A DNA stretch of 64,000 bases from Pelecanus crispus (lineage: Eukaryota; Chordata; Aves; Pelecaniformes; Pelecanidae). The notes under the pieces were generated by a model. It was not told the origin of the DNA. It searched no databases and was given only the letters and a program-made list of their open reading frames with translations. Shown here piece by piece: positions 1 through 10,530 of this stretch. Every line of letters starts with the position of its first letter. Positions within the stretch are counted from its first letter, which is position 1. The stretch lies in assembly GCF_030463565.1 (NCBI RefSeq), contig NC_134661.1, positions 8,518,542-8,582,541 on the forward strand, in the 5' to 3' direction. The position numbers were made by a program, and so were the translations under genes.

Positions 1-825
1 TTTTTTTTTTAAAAGGAAAAGCGGGTCATTGCAAAGGGCTGGGTATCTTTTCTTTCTGGTTTTCTTTCATTTCAAAGCAATACCAGGTTCTTCAGCGAGA
101 CGGTCTTTGTGCAGAATCATGCCATTCAAACCCATACTACTGGTCCACTCTCAACACTCGCAAGTTTTTTTTATAACTATAAATACGATATATATAGGAA
201 CTAATATAGTAATGCACCGTGTAATGAAGCCTAGTTCAGTATCGGTCCATGGCTTTTAATTCTCTTAACACTATAGGTAAGGATTGTGTTACAGTTGCTA
301 ACGGCGGCCGGGAAAGCCGCACCGCGCGTTCCCCACCGGCTGGCGGCTGCTGGGGCGAGGGCTGCCGGGGCCCGCCGGGGAGCCGGGAGCGGGCAGCTCG
401 GCCTTTCCCGGCCCTTCTTGTTACCGGTCAGTACTTGTACAACTTGGTTTCTTCCTTTTCTTCCTCTCGTTTTGGTTATGAATGTTTGGGGTACCACCTG
501 CATATAGGGGGAAAAAAAAAAAAAAATGTGCTCTGTGCTTTCCTGGTATCTTTTTAACGAGGTACAGTAGCTTTGTCTATCAACCGAGAACTATACTTGT
601 GGTGTTTCTTTTATTGAACTTAACAGTCTCTTTAGTAAATACAGGTAGGTGAATAATTGTTTCAAAAAAAAAAAAAAAAAAGAAAAAGAAAAAAAAAAAA
701 AGCTCTGCAAAGGCAAGGTTATGTTCTAGAAATACATTTCTTGGCAACTTATCATGTATAACAAATCTCTTCTTTTTTTTTTTTTTTTTTTCTTGTGTTC
801 TTCCAAGCTTCCGGTTGGTTTTGGG

Positions 826-856
<31 letters not shown>

Positions 857-1100
857 AAGAGGAAACGTGTCTAAAGTACATCAGTGTTAATTCCCTGTCA
901 CAGGGAAGAAGGAAATACTTTAATAGTTAAAAAAAAATGCTGAAAGCTCTGCAAAAGACTGAATGTAAAAATAAAAAAGTGTACATAGTTGTAAAAAAAC
1001 AAAAAAAAAACAAAGGAGTTTTTAAACATGTTTATTTTCTATGCACTTTTTTTTATTTAAGTGATAGTTTAATTAATAAACATGTCAAGTTTATTGCTGC
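1..1100 (+). other. KMT2A: KMT2A 3' UTR, distal end
   Basis: No reading frame here is protein-like. The stretch is AT-rich with long A and T runs (about 661-702 and 772-862) and ends in a poly(A) signal, as a long vertebrate 3' UTR does. The last 150 bases resemble the end of the KMT2A (MLL) 3' UTR as I remember it, and KMT2A is the gene immediately upstream of TTC36 in vertebrates, transcribed in the same direction. The KMT2A coding part lies outside the window. A very GC-rich island (about 300-420) interrupts the AT-rich sequence. The identification rests on synteny plus recall, not on coding sequence. Confidence 0.75.
1075..1080 (+). terminator. KMT2A: KMT2A poly(A) signal
   Basis: A canonical AATAAA lies at the end of the AT-rich stretch. 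It is followed by a T-rich sequence and then an abrupt switch to GC-rich DNA, which fits the KMT2A cleavage site about 20 bases further on. Confidence 0.7.
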
Positions 1101-1508
1101 AGAGGGCTGCTCTCCATTTCTTCTTGAGGGCTGAGAAGCCGCTTCCCCCGCCGTGTCACCAATTCTCCTCCCGGAAAGCCCCGGGGTGCCGGGAGCCCCG
1201 GGCCAGTGGACGCCCGAGGGCTGCGCGGGGCGTTCGGGGCCGCTTGGCCGCCCCCAGGCCGCAGTGGGGTTTCGGCGGAGAGGCGCTCGGCTTGCCGCGG
1301 CCGCTGTGCCGCGGGTCACCTTGGGAAGCCCCGGGTCTTCCAGCTGGGCTGCTGCCTCCGGGAACGGGCCGGGCGGCAGGGCCTCGTCCCGGGGCTGGGA
1401 TAGGATGGGGAAGGGTGAAGCGGTGCCGGCAGTGTGAACATTAACCTGCTGGAGGCCACCGCCTGCGCCCTGCGGCCTGGCCGCGGGGGTCTCGGCACAG
1501 AGGGCACC
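1101..1508 (+). promoter_or_regulatory. TTC36: KMT2A–TTC36 intergenic region, TTC36 promoter and 5' UTR
   Basis: About 400 bases of GC- and CpG-rich DNA lie between the KMT2A poly(A) signal and the TTC36 start codon. They must hold the TTC36 promoter and leader. I see no clear TATA box. The start ATG has a good context (GCACCATGG). The reading frames that cross this segment on both strands are GC-driven and have no recognisable product. Confidence 0.5.
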
Positions 1509-2362
1509 ATGGCCACGGCGAACGACAGGGCTGTCCTGCAGACCATTTTTAACCCCAGCACCCCATTTGGGGATATCCCTGGGCTGGATGAGGAGGAGGA
1601 GGACAACACCCAGGAGGAAGGTGAGGCAACGCCGTGTGGGGTTCTCACGGGAATCTGGCAGCGGGGTCCCTGTGCTGCCGCGGGCGGGCAGGCAGAGGAG
1701 GGAGGCTTCGGCGGGCAGGGAGCAGCCCCGGGGCCGGGACGGGGGGTGCAGGGTGGGCGCTGGGGCTGCGTCCCGGCGCTGGCTGCTTCCCCGGCCAAGG
1801 GCTCCCCTTTGCGCCGCCGCAGGGGACGCCTTCGCACCGGAGCTGCTGGAGCAGGTCCGGGACCTGGAGCTGCAGGGTGTCTCTGCCGCCGAGTCAGGAG
1901 ACGTGAGCACGGCCCTGGAGAGGTTTGGCGAGGCCATCCGCCTGCTGCCCGAGCGCGCCTCGGGCTACAACAACAGGGCCCAGGCCCTGCGGCTGCGGGG
2001 GGACGTGGCAGGTGAGCAGCACCGGTGCGGCCAGGTCACGGGCAGCCCCCCAGTTCCCCCAGCCCACCCCGACACGTCTCTCTCCCCGGCCAGGCGCCCT
2101 GCAGGACCTGGACACGGCCATCCGCCTGAGCCGGGGCCGTGGCCGTGCCGCCTGCCAGAGCTTTGTGCAGCGCGGCCTGATCCACCGGCTGCAAGCTCGC
2201 GAGGATGACGCCCGGCGGGACTTCGAGCGAGCGGCGCGGCTGGGCAGCACCTTCGCCCGGCGGCAGCTGGTGCTGCTGAACCCCTACTCGGCGCTCTGCA
2301 ACCAGATGCTCTGCGAGATGCTGGGGCGGCTGCGCAACCCCGCTGGCACCGGGAGCGAGTGA
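1509..2362 (+). CDS. TTC36: TTC36, tetratricopeptide repeat protein 36
   Basis: Three coding exons, 1509-1620, 1823-2011 and 2094-2362, with GT/AG borders and consistent phases give 189 aa, the length of human TTC36. The acidic N-terminus ([20 protein letters not shown]) matches the family. TPR helices follow: about residues 53-86 ([20 protein letters not shown]), 87-120 ([20 protein letters not shown]) and 125-158 ([20 protein letters not shown]). The conserved tail contains [21 protein letters not shown]36 is a small soluble TPR adaptor, described as liver- and kidney-enriched and linked to tyrosine catabolism and cilia. That is family knowledge and is not visible here. Introns are tiny (202 and 82 nt), typical of this compact locus. 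The gene is transcribed in the same direction as KMT2A and TMEM25. Confidence 0.95.
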
Positions 2363-2499
2363 GATGGGCCAAAGGTGGGCAAGGCAGCGTGCCATCTCCT
2401 GTGCCGGAGATCCTGTTGTTGTTCCTCCTCCTCCTGGCTGACAGCAGGGGACTGGAAGCAGCCAAGTGCCTTGCTTTGTCTCGGCTCTGCTCCACCCCC

Positions 2500-2505
2500 A
2501 ATAAA
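2500..2505 (+). terminator. TTC36: TTC36 poly(A) signal
   Basis: AATAAA lies 138 bases after the TTC36 stop codon and is followed by GT-rich sequence, so the 3' UTR is only about 150 nt. Confidence 0.75.
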
Positions 2506-2524
2506 CCTCCCTGTGTCCCTGGCA

Positions 2525-3085
2525 CTTCGGTTCTGCTTGCGGCGTTGCGGGCGGTTGTGGTGTTATTTCCATGCGTGCACAGCCCCGCTGAGACAGGCGG
2601 CCCCGTGGGTGCCGGGCTGGGCTGAGCAGGGTGCTGAGCCCCGCTCCGTTGAAGAGGGGAGGTGGGTGGCACAGGGACATTCATCCCTTGCTCTGCCTGG
2701 GTGGTCTCTGGCTGCGCTTGCGTGCACCAGCACCGTGCTCGGGGGCCACCCGGGCAGCGGGACCGACCCCCCTGCCGCAGCGGCTGTGCGCAGCATCGGC
2801 CCTGCTCGGGGAAGGCGGCTGCGGGGGCCCGGCGAGAGGGATGCTCGCAGCCGTGCCGGGGACCGCCCCTGCGCCACATCCACGGCCCTGCGTGCCGGGG
2901 CCCAGGCGCAGAGCCGCAGTGCAGGCTCGGCTGGACGCAGTGGCAGCGATGCTCCAGGTAAGGTGCAGCCTGGCCGCATCCTCCGGCCCTGCTGCGTGCC
3001 GGGATGCCGTGGGCCCGGCGCAGGGACAGTCCTGTGTCCCTGCTCCAGCTGCCTCTCTCCTAGCACTGAGCACGGCCAGCGTGCC
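2525..3085 (+). other. TTC36–TMEM25 intergenic region and TMEM25 5' region
   Basis: About 560 GC-rich bases lie between the TTC36 poly(A) signal and the TMEM25 start. The segment must carry the TMEM25 promoter and leader. A possible donor (CCAG|GTAAGG) near 2957-2960 could end a non-coding first exon. Long frames here on both strands are CpG-driven and do not resemble proteins I know. Confidence 0.4.
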
Positions 3086-5177
3086 ATGGGGCGTCCCAGG
3101 GCCTGGCCGGGGGCTGCCCTCACCCACCTGCTGCTGCTGCTCGGTGTCCCGGTGCTCTGCTCGGCAGGTGAGGCTGTGGCGGGGTTCCGGCATGCAGCTC
3201 CGGCAGCAGGATGCCGCTGCGGCTCTGATGCACCGCGGGCTCTCCGGCAGGGCTGGGGGAGCCGGGCCCCACCATCGATGGGCAGCCGCTGGCAGTGTGC
3301 ACGCTGCAGGAGGAGGAGAGCCGTGCCTTCACCTGCCGGGCCCCCCGGCTAGCCCCCGGCGCTGCGCTGGCGTGGTACCTCGACGGCCGGAAGCAGGAGG
3401 CAAACTGCTCAGCCGCGGGCACTACCAGCACCTTCACCCTCACCGCCCAGCGCACCAACCGCGAGCTTAACTGCTCCCTGATGGACCCGGCCTCTGGGGA
3501 GACCTACAACGCCTCTGTCCTCCTCGACGTGCAGTGTAAGGTCCGCAGCACCGGCCCGGCCCGGGCCAGAGGTGTGGGGAGGGCGTGTGGGGCTGCTGCC
3601 CGGCTGGAGCAGGACCATGACCTGCACCTGTCGCAGCCATGGCGGGGCAGCGTCTTGTCGGTCCCGTGCAAACACAGCTGATGAGCGCTCCCGGCTCCTG
3701 GCGAGACAAATTGTGCTCCTGGCTGTGCTGACCCCGTTTCCTCCTGCTCGTCTCACTGCCTGTGTTTGTTTTGCCCAGATAAGCCGGAGATCCTGCGGGC
3801 AGATGCCCGCTACCAGGAGGTCGAGGGTGCCGGGCTCCTCCTGGTGCTCTTCGTGCTGGTGCAAGCCAACCCGCCCGCCAGCATCACCTGGGTGGACCAG
3901 GACGGGCACATGATGGCCAACGCCTCCGAGTTCCTCCTCCTGGGCGCCACGCGCTACCCGGGGCTGGCCAACCACTCGCTCCGCGTCCACCTCGGCAGCG
4001 CGACCGGCAACTTCTCTGTCAGCGCTGCCAACAGCGTGGGTGTTGCCACTGCCTCCCTCCTGCCCCCAGGTAGGTGTCGGGGTGGGGGGCGAGCGCAGAG
4101 CAGCGGCCCTGCGGAGGGGTTGCTGAGGGGGCTGCGCTGCCCGTGCAGGTCTGCTGGATGCCCGCGTGGAGCTGCCCCTCCTGGGCGTTGCCGTCGGAGC
4201 AGCCCTGGCCCTGGGCACCCTGCTCAGCCTGGGCTCCTGCGCCGCGTGCCTGGCATGCCGCCGGGCCAAGCCGGTGCCAGGTAAGGGGCGAGCGGGAGGG
4301 AGCAGCCCGCTCAGCCGGTGCTCCCATTGCAGCGGCTCTGAGCACCCGCAGCCCCAGGGTGCACATCTGCCTCGCCAGACCCGGTCCCTGCCGCCCGACT
4401 TGCGCCTTGGTGACCTCACGCAGGATGCCGGAGGTAAGACCCCGAGGTGCCGGTGCAGAGGGACATGCAGGGTCACAGGTCCTGCCTAAGGTGAGGGCTA
4501 GATGTCCCAGCTCTCCCCCCTTTTCCGCCCCGCAGCTTCCCCCAAGGATGTGGGAGCCGGTGCCAGGGGAGAGGAGAGTGCCCTGCCGGAGCTGGAGAAC
4601 TCCCTGGTCCTCAGCAAGCTGGGTGAGGGGGTGCTGGTGGGCAATCTAATTATAGATTGGATATTAGGAAAAACTTCTTTACAGAAAGGGTAGTCAAGCA
4701 TTGGAACAGGCTGCCCAGAGAGGTGGTGGAGTCACCATCCCTGGAAGTGTTCAAAAAACGGGCAGAGGTGGCACTTTGGGACATGGTTTAGTGGGCATGG
4801 GGGTGTTAGGGTGATGGTTGGGCTGATGATCTTAGAGATCCTTTCCAACCTTAATGATTCCTAGTTTTTACTTTCATTCAAAAATAATCCAGCTACCGAG
4901 CCAGGAAACATGAAATTGCTACTCTCCCCTTAACTGGTTTAGTGAGGCCTTGGCAGTGTTAGGTTAATGGTTGGACTGGGCGATCCTAAAGCTCTTGTCC
5001 AACCTAAACGACTCTATGATTCTATGAAAACCATGCTGCTTGGGACGCCAGCCTCTATGGCTGCCCCGAAAGGCGACAGCAACGAGCCGGCTTTGGCCTG
5101 CAGGTTTTGTCCAGCTCCCGACGTCCGGGCGCATCTACAAAATGCCCAGCGTGAGCAGCGACGAGATCTGGCTGTGA
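3086..5177 (+). CDS. TMEM25: TMEM25, Ig-domain transmembrane protein 25
   Basis: Exons 3086-3167, 3251-3535, 3779-4069, 4149-4433, 4536-4622 and 5104-5177 give 367 aa (human 366). A signal peptide ([16 protein letters not shown]) opens the protein. An Ig-like ectodomain follows, with the pattern C..C, then WYLDG and NCSL, and the second part contains [15 protein letters not shown] count six N-glycosylation sequons (NCS twice, NAS twice, NHS, NFS). One membrane helix ([18 protein letters not shown], about residues 229-250) leads to a cysteine-rich juxtamembrane stretch. The conserved cytoplasmic end is [16 protein letters not shown]25 is an immunoglobulin-superfamily membrane protein reported to act on neuronal NMDA receptor levels (family knowledge). 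Positions 4281-4332 look like a mini-intron but must be read through to keep the frame. The last intron carries a CR1-type insertion. Confidence 0.93.
4641..5033 (+). repeat. CR1-type composite element in the last TMEM25 intron
   Basis: A 5'-truncated CR1 LINE body begins near 4641 with recognisable CR1 text (GAACAGGCTGCCCAGAGAGG, then GGAAGTGTTCAA). It ends at about 4858 in CCAACCTTAATGATTC. A linker of roughly 75 bases (CTAGTTTTTACTTTCATTC onward) follows. A second CR1 3' end then runs from ACTGGTTTAGTG to the tail GACTCTATGATTCTATGA. The same CR1–linker–CR1 order recurs at 14009-14218 (reverse) and 43426-43672. No coding capacity remains. Confidence 0.85.
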
Positions 5178-5590
5178 GACGCAGTGTGGTGCCCGTGAGC
5201 CAGGGCTGCCCGGTGCCAGGTACGTACCAGCCTCTGGCGAAGCGCAGCCGAGGGTGCCGGGGAGGCCGTGCTGGGTGGCGGGCACCGACCAGCCCCTGGC
5301 TATACGTTAAGCTACATACTGCAGGTCTGGGTAGCTGTGCTGTTAGCCCTGGTTTTATGTAGCCCCTGCACTTTACAAATAGAATATTATAACCAAAACA
5401 CATCAAAGCTGTTCGTAGCCTGACTCTGCCAAGCTGCTAGCACTGCGATTCCTCCTGGGGTAAGGCCAAGCACCGGCCTTGCTTTAGCAGGTTCGTGGCC
5501 TGCTTGCTCCGTCCTCCTCTCCGCCCCTGCCAGAGCTGCGGCAGACGGGCAGACAGCATGGCAGGGGCTGGAGAGCGCCATCCCAACAGC

Positions 5591-5596
5591 AATAAA
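5591..5596 (+). terminator. TMEM25: TMEM25 poly(A) signal
   Basis: AATAAA lies 414 bases after the TMEM25 stop codon and is followed by TGTGTGGTG. The 3' UTR (5178-5596) holds no further coding signal. The gene is convergent with IFT46, whose poly(A) signal lies about 170 bases further on. Confidence 0.7.
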
Positions 5597-5767
5597 CTCA
5601 ACTCAAACGTCTGTGTGGTGCCGCGCTGGTTATTTCTCCTTGGCAGTAGCTAAGGGGCTTGAGACTAGAAAAAGGGCATCAATAATACAGGGCAGAAGAG
5701 ACTGGAATCCCCAGATCAGGTCTTGGAACACACTGGGCAGATCTGAGTGTTGTGTTTGAGCACAGAA

Positions 5768-5773
5768 TTTATT
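5768..5773 (-). terminator. IFT46: IFT46 poly(A) signal (minus strand)
   Basis: TTTATT on the plus strand reads AATAAA on the minus strand, 296 bases downstream of the IFT46 stop codon. It is the only canonical signal I see between that stop and the TMEM25 end. Confidence 0.6.
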
Positions 5774-6068
5774 CCCACTCGCTGCAGCACTTGTAGCGTG
5801 TGCTCGAGGAGCCTCTGCAGCGTCTGTGGCACAGGGAGCCTGTCTTTGGGAAGAGCTTAACGCTGAACTGCTTGGGGACAAGTCAAAAATGGAGCCATTA
5901 GGCAGCTTCTGCAATAAATGCGATGAGTAAAGTCCTACTCTACGAATGCAGAACAGCTCAGCAGGGAGGCTTCTGAAGTGCTGTGCGTTGCTTCGCAGGC
6001 TGCTTTGGTCAAATCTCGACATCCAGCGGCAGATGTTGAGCCAGGAAACGAGGGTTTAACGTGAAGCT

Positions 6069-9000
6069 TCAAGTAAAGCTTAACACTTCGGCGTCTGCCG
6101 CTTGTGAAGGTGGGTTGGATGGCGGGCTGCTGCCCTTCTTCCCATCAGCCAGGGGCTTGAAATGCTGCAGGGGAAAGAATGCCTTAGTGCAAAGATTCAA
6201 CTCTCATGAATCGGCGTATGCCTGAAAACGCAAGCCACTCCTGCTCTGTGTGCACTGTGTGCTCAGCAGTCGCCCTGACTTCAGTGGGAAAAGCATTCTG
6301 GGCTTATGCTGGACTGTTAAACAACACAGCATCCCAGCCTTGTGGCAAGTCAGAGGCTGCTTGTGTAACGTTGAGGTACCAGGGAAATGAGAAGCTTAGA
6401 CAATGTTCTTTGGACCCCTTTGTCATGGCCTACCAGCCCTTTACAAACACCCACAGCGCAGCAAAGCCGAACGTAAGGAGAGAGGCTTTGCAGCGCTTCA
6501 GCTGGGTGAGCGGTGCCTGCCTGGAGTCGCTTACCTGCGAGTTCTTGAACTCCGAGTAGAGGGAGAAGAGGACGTGCAGAGGCTGGATCCGACTCTTGTA
6601 CACAGGGATGTCCAGAACAGCTACGAGAGAAAGCAAAAGCGTGTGAGAGCGTCCAGGCTGCACCGCCCTGCACAGGGTGCTGTAAGTAAAGGCTGAGCGT
6701 CCCGCTGCCCCCGATTACTCGGGCCTTTGCTCATCAAAGACCGCAGGCGCTTGCAGTACAAGAGCCTGCTTCCTGCTGAAGGCACCAGAGAATGATCTTG
6801 GCTACTCGGGGTTGAGCCTGCACCTAGAGGTCTCGTGCTTTAAGTGAGACAGTGCCAGGCCAGCAGCACGCTTGCGTCTTCAGCACAGCCTCCCCCGCTT
6901 ACCACATATCATGTCGATGTATTCGGCCAGGTCGCAGTTCATCTCTGCAGTCGGGAGGCCCACCTGGAACAGAGTGGGCTGTCAGCTCTGCTCCCACGCG
7001 GCAAGAGCCCGAGAGCACATGCTGACCTCGGGCTGAGCGCAGAGGCCACCCGGGCAGCAGCCAGGAATTCGGGCGTTAGGCTGCTCCCCCGTCTTCCGGC
7101 AAGGGAGAAATGGTGAGTCGGAATGAACCTGAACGGGCCGGGCTGCGGGCAAAGAGCTCAAAAGGGAACAGGAACCCAGCTTTCACAGAAGGTGGTTTCT
7201 AACAGCACGCACTGAGCTAACTGCCTATTGCTCGGACAACGTACCTTTCCCAAGAGCTCCTCAAATTCCGGCGACCATTCCTGCATGAGGGTCTCAATGT
7301 CAGGCATTGGCCTGCCAGGGAAGCAAAGAATGTGGTCTTCAGGATCACAGGCGACTGAAATGGCTTCCCATTGCCAGACCGCTGTAAACGGGACAGCCTC
7401 TGCTCTAACCAGCTGAGAGACATCAGCCCGTCTGCCGAGGGGCAACGTGGGCATTTTTATTTATCAAAACAAGCCTAAGCTTGCTAAGTTGCAAGTTCTG
7501 AGTGCTAGCTGTTAAACTAATTCAAGTTAGGCAGGGAAAGAGAAGTGCAGAGAGGGACACCGAGCGTCCCGCACGCACGCATGGTATGACTACCCTGAAA
7601 ATCAGCACATCTTCTCCCTCTCTGGGGTATTTTGAGAGTTTTACTCAGCGCCCCTAGGCTTTGCTGCCAGCCTCCCGCTAAGCTGAGCTTACACTGTACG
7701 AGCGTGTGTGAAGCAGAGCCGTCGTAACGGCTCACCTGGTGTAATGGACCGTGGCAGGCGGTTTGCAGCGGTGCAGTTCGCTGATACTTTCAATCCAGCT
7801 GTCAATGGCTTTGGGGTTCTTCTCTGCATTCTCCAAACTCTTCACTTTTATCTGCTGCTAGAAACAGAAATACAAACCTGGAAGCACTTCGTGGTGTTTT
7901 GGGGCTTTTTTTGCAAACCCTGTGCTCGCTCCTGATTAACCATGCGCTTTCTCTTTCCTAGTTGCGCTATACCACGCTATTTTTGCAGACAGAAGAGCAG
8001 CTGGGAAACAAAACTTCACCTGAAGGAAACAGATCCAAAGTCTGTACCAAGACTTGCCTGAAGCAAGGCTTAGATCCATTGCAGTTTAAAGCTGTGGGTT
8101 AAAGAAAAAGGTTAGTTTTTTCTGCTTTTAAAGGCAAGTTATCAGTTGTGCTGCAACACTGTAGCCACACAGACAAAAGTAAGAGTAAAATGCAATGTTT
8201 TTGCTACAGCCAGTGCGCAGCAAGTGCCTCCTCCCTCTCCACGACTCACCGTGATGTTGTGCTGCTTGGAGTTCTCTGTCAGCCAAAGGGAGAGCACGGT
8301 GGGATCTGACTGCTTGGTCGACGGCTCATCCAGGACCAGCAGGCCCAGGTTATCAGGCTTGCCGTCGGGACGGGGAACCTGCAGATAAACAGAGCCCCTG
8401 TTTTCTACAGGAGTCCAAGGCGGGGAAAGGTTGGGCTGTTTTGTGCAGAGCCTCCCTGTGGTTTAAAAATCAGACCCTGAAAGGAATTGGTAGGTGTGCT
8501 CTCTTGAATATGAGATGTGAGTACAGTGCTACCTGAAAAGCACAAGGTGTTGGACAAGGGCAAACACAGCCCTCGCCCCTAATTATGTGTGTGCTGTTTG
8601 AGAGGCGACTGAACCGCTACTGAGCGCAGTTTCCCAGGTCTCTAGAATGTTATCCCCGACAGCACGGGGCAAGGGCACACGCCGCTGCAGGGACGGGTCG
8701 GCCTCCAGTGCCCCTCTCGCACCGATGCCACGTTCCGTTTCGGCTCGTGTGGCAGGAGGGTGCAGAGGAACCTGAAGCGACGGTACCTTTAGGAACGCAT
8801 CAATGTCTCCAACTGCAGGAATAAAGTCTGGAATAAAAGGCTGCAGTTTGTGCTCAATCTCTATCGTTTTGGGAGTGTACCTGGGAAAAAAAAAAAAACC
8901 ACCGCCGCAGCATGGGTGACTATGAACTGTCCTGCAAAACTTGCTGCAACAATTGGCACAAAGGAGAGCCAAGAGTCGGCTAAAGCCCCTTCCACTCACC

Positions 9001-10296
9001 TCTTGATGTACTCAAAGAGTTCTTTGATTTCAGACGATACTGGCAGGTAGTCATAATCTGCTAGATTGAAGTCACTAAGGAAAGGAAGAGAAATGCGGGC
9101 AAAGATTAACGTGTGGTAGGTTCTGTGCAAGCAGGAACTGGGACCCAACTGTGCAAGATCACAAAGGACGGTAGTCAGTCCTCTTTAAAAAAGTCTTCTT
9201 GCACGCGACCAGTACTATCAGGCCACATTTTGCCTTGGGCCTCCTAGCCAAAACAAGCGCTTCAGCTGTCGCTTGTGATTATAGAGACTTGTCTAGGGGA
9301 TGTCAAAAGCTGGGTAAGTGATCTGCACAAAGGCAGTCATTGGGACAACAGCTAGGGGAGTTAGTAATGGGTTTGGAGTTGAAAACGGCGGAAAAGGAGA
9401 ATTATCAGGAGGCGAATAATGCGTTTGAGATGTTCCTTCTCTTTCTCAGGCAGCTGCTGCCAGCCGAGACAGGAGGCTGGCTGACACCTTTGGTCGTTCC
9501 CAGCTGTGCCTTTCGTTGGCAGAGCAAAACAGGGCGTGGGGATTGTCTGAGGAGCCGCCTTGGGTGGCTGCAGTTCGTCGCATGAAGGAACCTCCTTCCT
9601 GGGCTGCCCAGGTATGAGGAGGAAGGAGCTGCCTGTCCCGATGCCCACAGCCATGCTCGCCTTCGCAGGACGACGAGCACGCCAGCGGAGCTGAATGGGC
9701 CCATACGGCACCGCCTGGCACTGGACCCCGGCTCTTCCGTCCGGTCCCGCCACTTACCCCTCCAGCGCAGCCCCGTGCTCCTCCGAGTCGTCCTCCGAGT
9801 CGGTTTCGGAGGAATCCTCCGAGTTGTCGTCGTCGTCGTCCTCATCCTCGTCGTCGCTGAGGGTGGCGGGGGGGGCTGAGGGGGCCACCGCCTCCTCCTC
9901 CTAAGCGAGAGGGACCGGGCCTCACCGGGTGGCCTCACCGGGCCGCCGCGCCCGCCGCCGGCCCCGCGCCTACCTTGCCGCCGCTGCGCTCCTCGTCGCT
10001 GCTGCGATCGGCCGCGCCGCCGCCTGCCCCGGGCATCCCCGGCCGGCGGGAGCCCCGGGGGCGGCCCGCGCCCCCCGCCCGCGGCGAGCGGGCCCCGACC
10101 GGCGTCCCCGCCGCGCCGCCCGCCTCCTCGGTCTCCGGCAGCTCCAGGCTCTCGTCGTACGGCTGGTTCTCGACGAGGCGGGTCTAGGCGGAGGGACGCG
10201 ATGAGGCGGCGGCGGCGGGGCCCGGCCCGCCGCCCCCCGCCCGCTCACCTCCAGCGCCCGCTGCTCCGCCATTTCGCCCCGCCCCGCCGTCGCCAT
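6069..10296 (-). CDS. IFT46: IFT46, intraflagellar transport protein 46
   Basis: Minus-strand exons, in transcript order: 10272-10249 (or from 10296), 10183-9974, 9900-9758, 9074-9000, 8880-8787, 8378-8250, 7857-7736, 7311-7245, 6963-6903, 6620-6535 and 6164-6069. All are GT/AG and in phase. The protein is 360 or 368 aa, depending on whether the ATG at 10272 or the in-frame upstream ATG at 10296 is used (both have purine −3 and G +4). IFT46 is a core subunit of the IFT-B complex that carries cargo along ciliary microtubules. The N-terminus is disordered and acidic, with a D/E/S run. The conserved C-terminal half holds IPDFIPAVGDIDAFLK, NLGLLVLDEPS, MPDIETLMQEWSPEFEELLG, AEYIDMIC and LDIPVYKSRIQ. 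By my exon count it is longer than the roughly 304-aa human form at the N-terminus. It shares a divergent promoter with ARCN1. Confidence 0.95.
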
Positions 10297-10530
10297 GGCG
10301 ACCCGCCCGCCTCGCGCGCCCCCGGCCGGCTAGAGCGGCGCCGTCGCCGCGCCGCCCCCTGGCGGGAGGGGCGGTGGTCACCGCCCGCCGGTCCTCCAGC
10401 GGGGCCGCCCCGCCCCGCCCCGCGCGCCCTGCGTGACGGCGCTTCCGGCTGGGGACGTGGCTCGGCGCCGCCATCTTGTGGGGCTGCCCGAGGGGACGCG
10501 GAGCCCAGCGCCGCCGCCGCCGCCGCCGCC
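10297..10530. promoter_or_regulatory. Bidirectional CpG-island promoter, IFT46 / ARCN1
   Basis: Only about 235 bases separate the most upstream IFT46 ATG (minus) from the ARCN1 ATG (plus). The segment is very CpG-rich with no TATA box. On the ARCN1 side I see an ETS-type CTTCCGG (10442-10448) and a YY1-type GCCGCCATCTTG (10467-10478), the arrangement common at housekeeping start sites. A TGACG half-site lies near 10433. ARCN1 transcription probably starts close to the YY1 motif, which would give a leader of about 60 nt. Confidence 0.7.

Noticed and set aside
1053-1937. Minus-strand 294-aa frame across the TTC36 promoter and first exons
   Set aside because: It is antisense to verified TTC36 exons and GC-driven, with no domain.
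4333-4433. Treating 4281-4332 as a normal intron of TMEM25
   Set aside because: Splicing shifts the frame and destroys the conserved [12 protein letters not shown] segment, while read-through gives a protein of the expected length.
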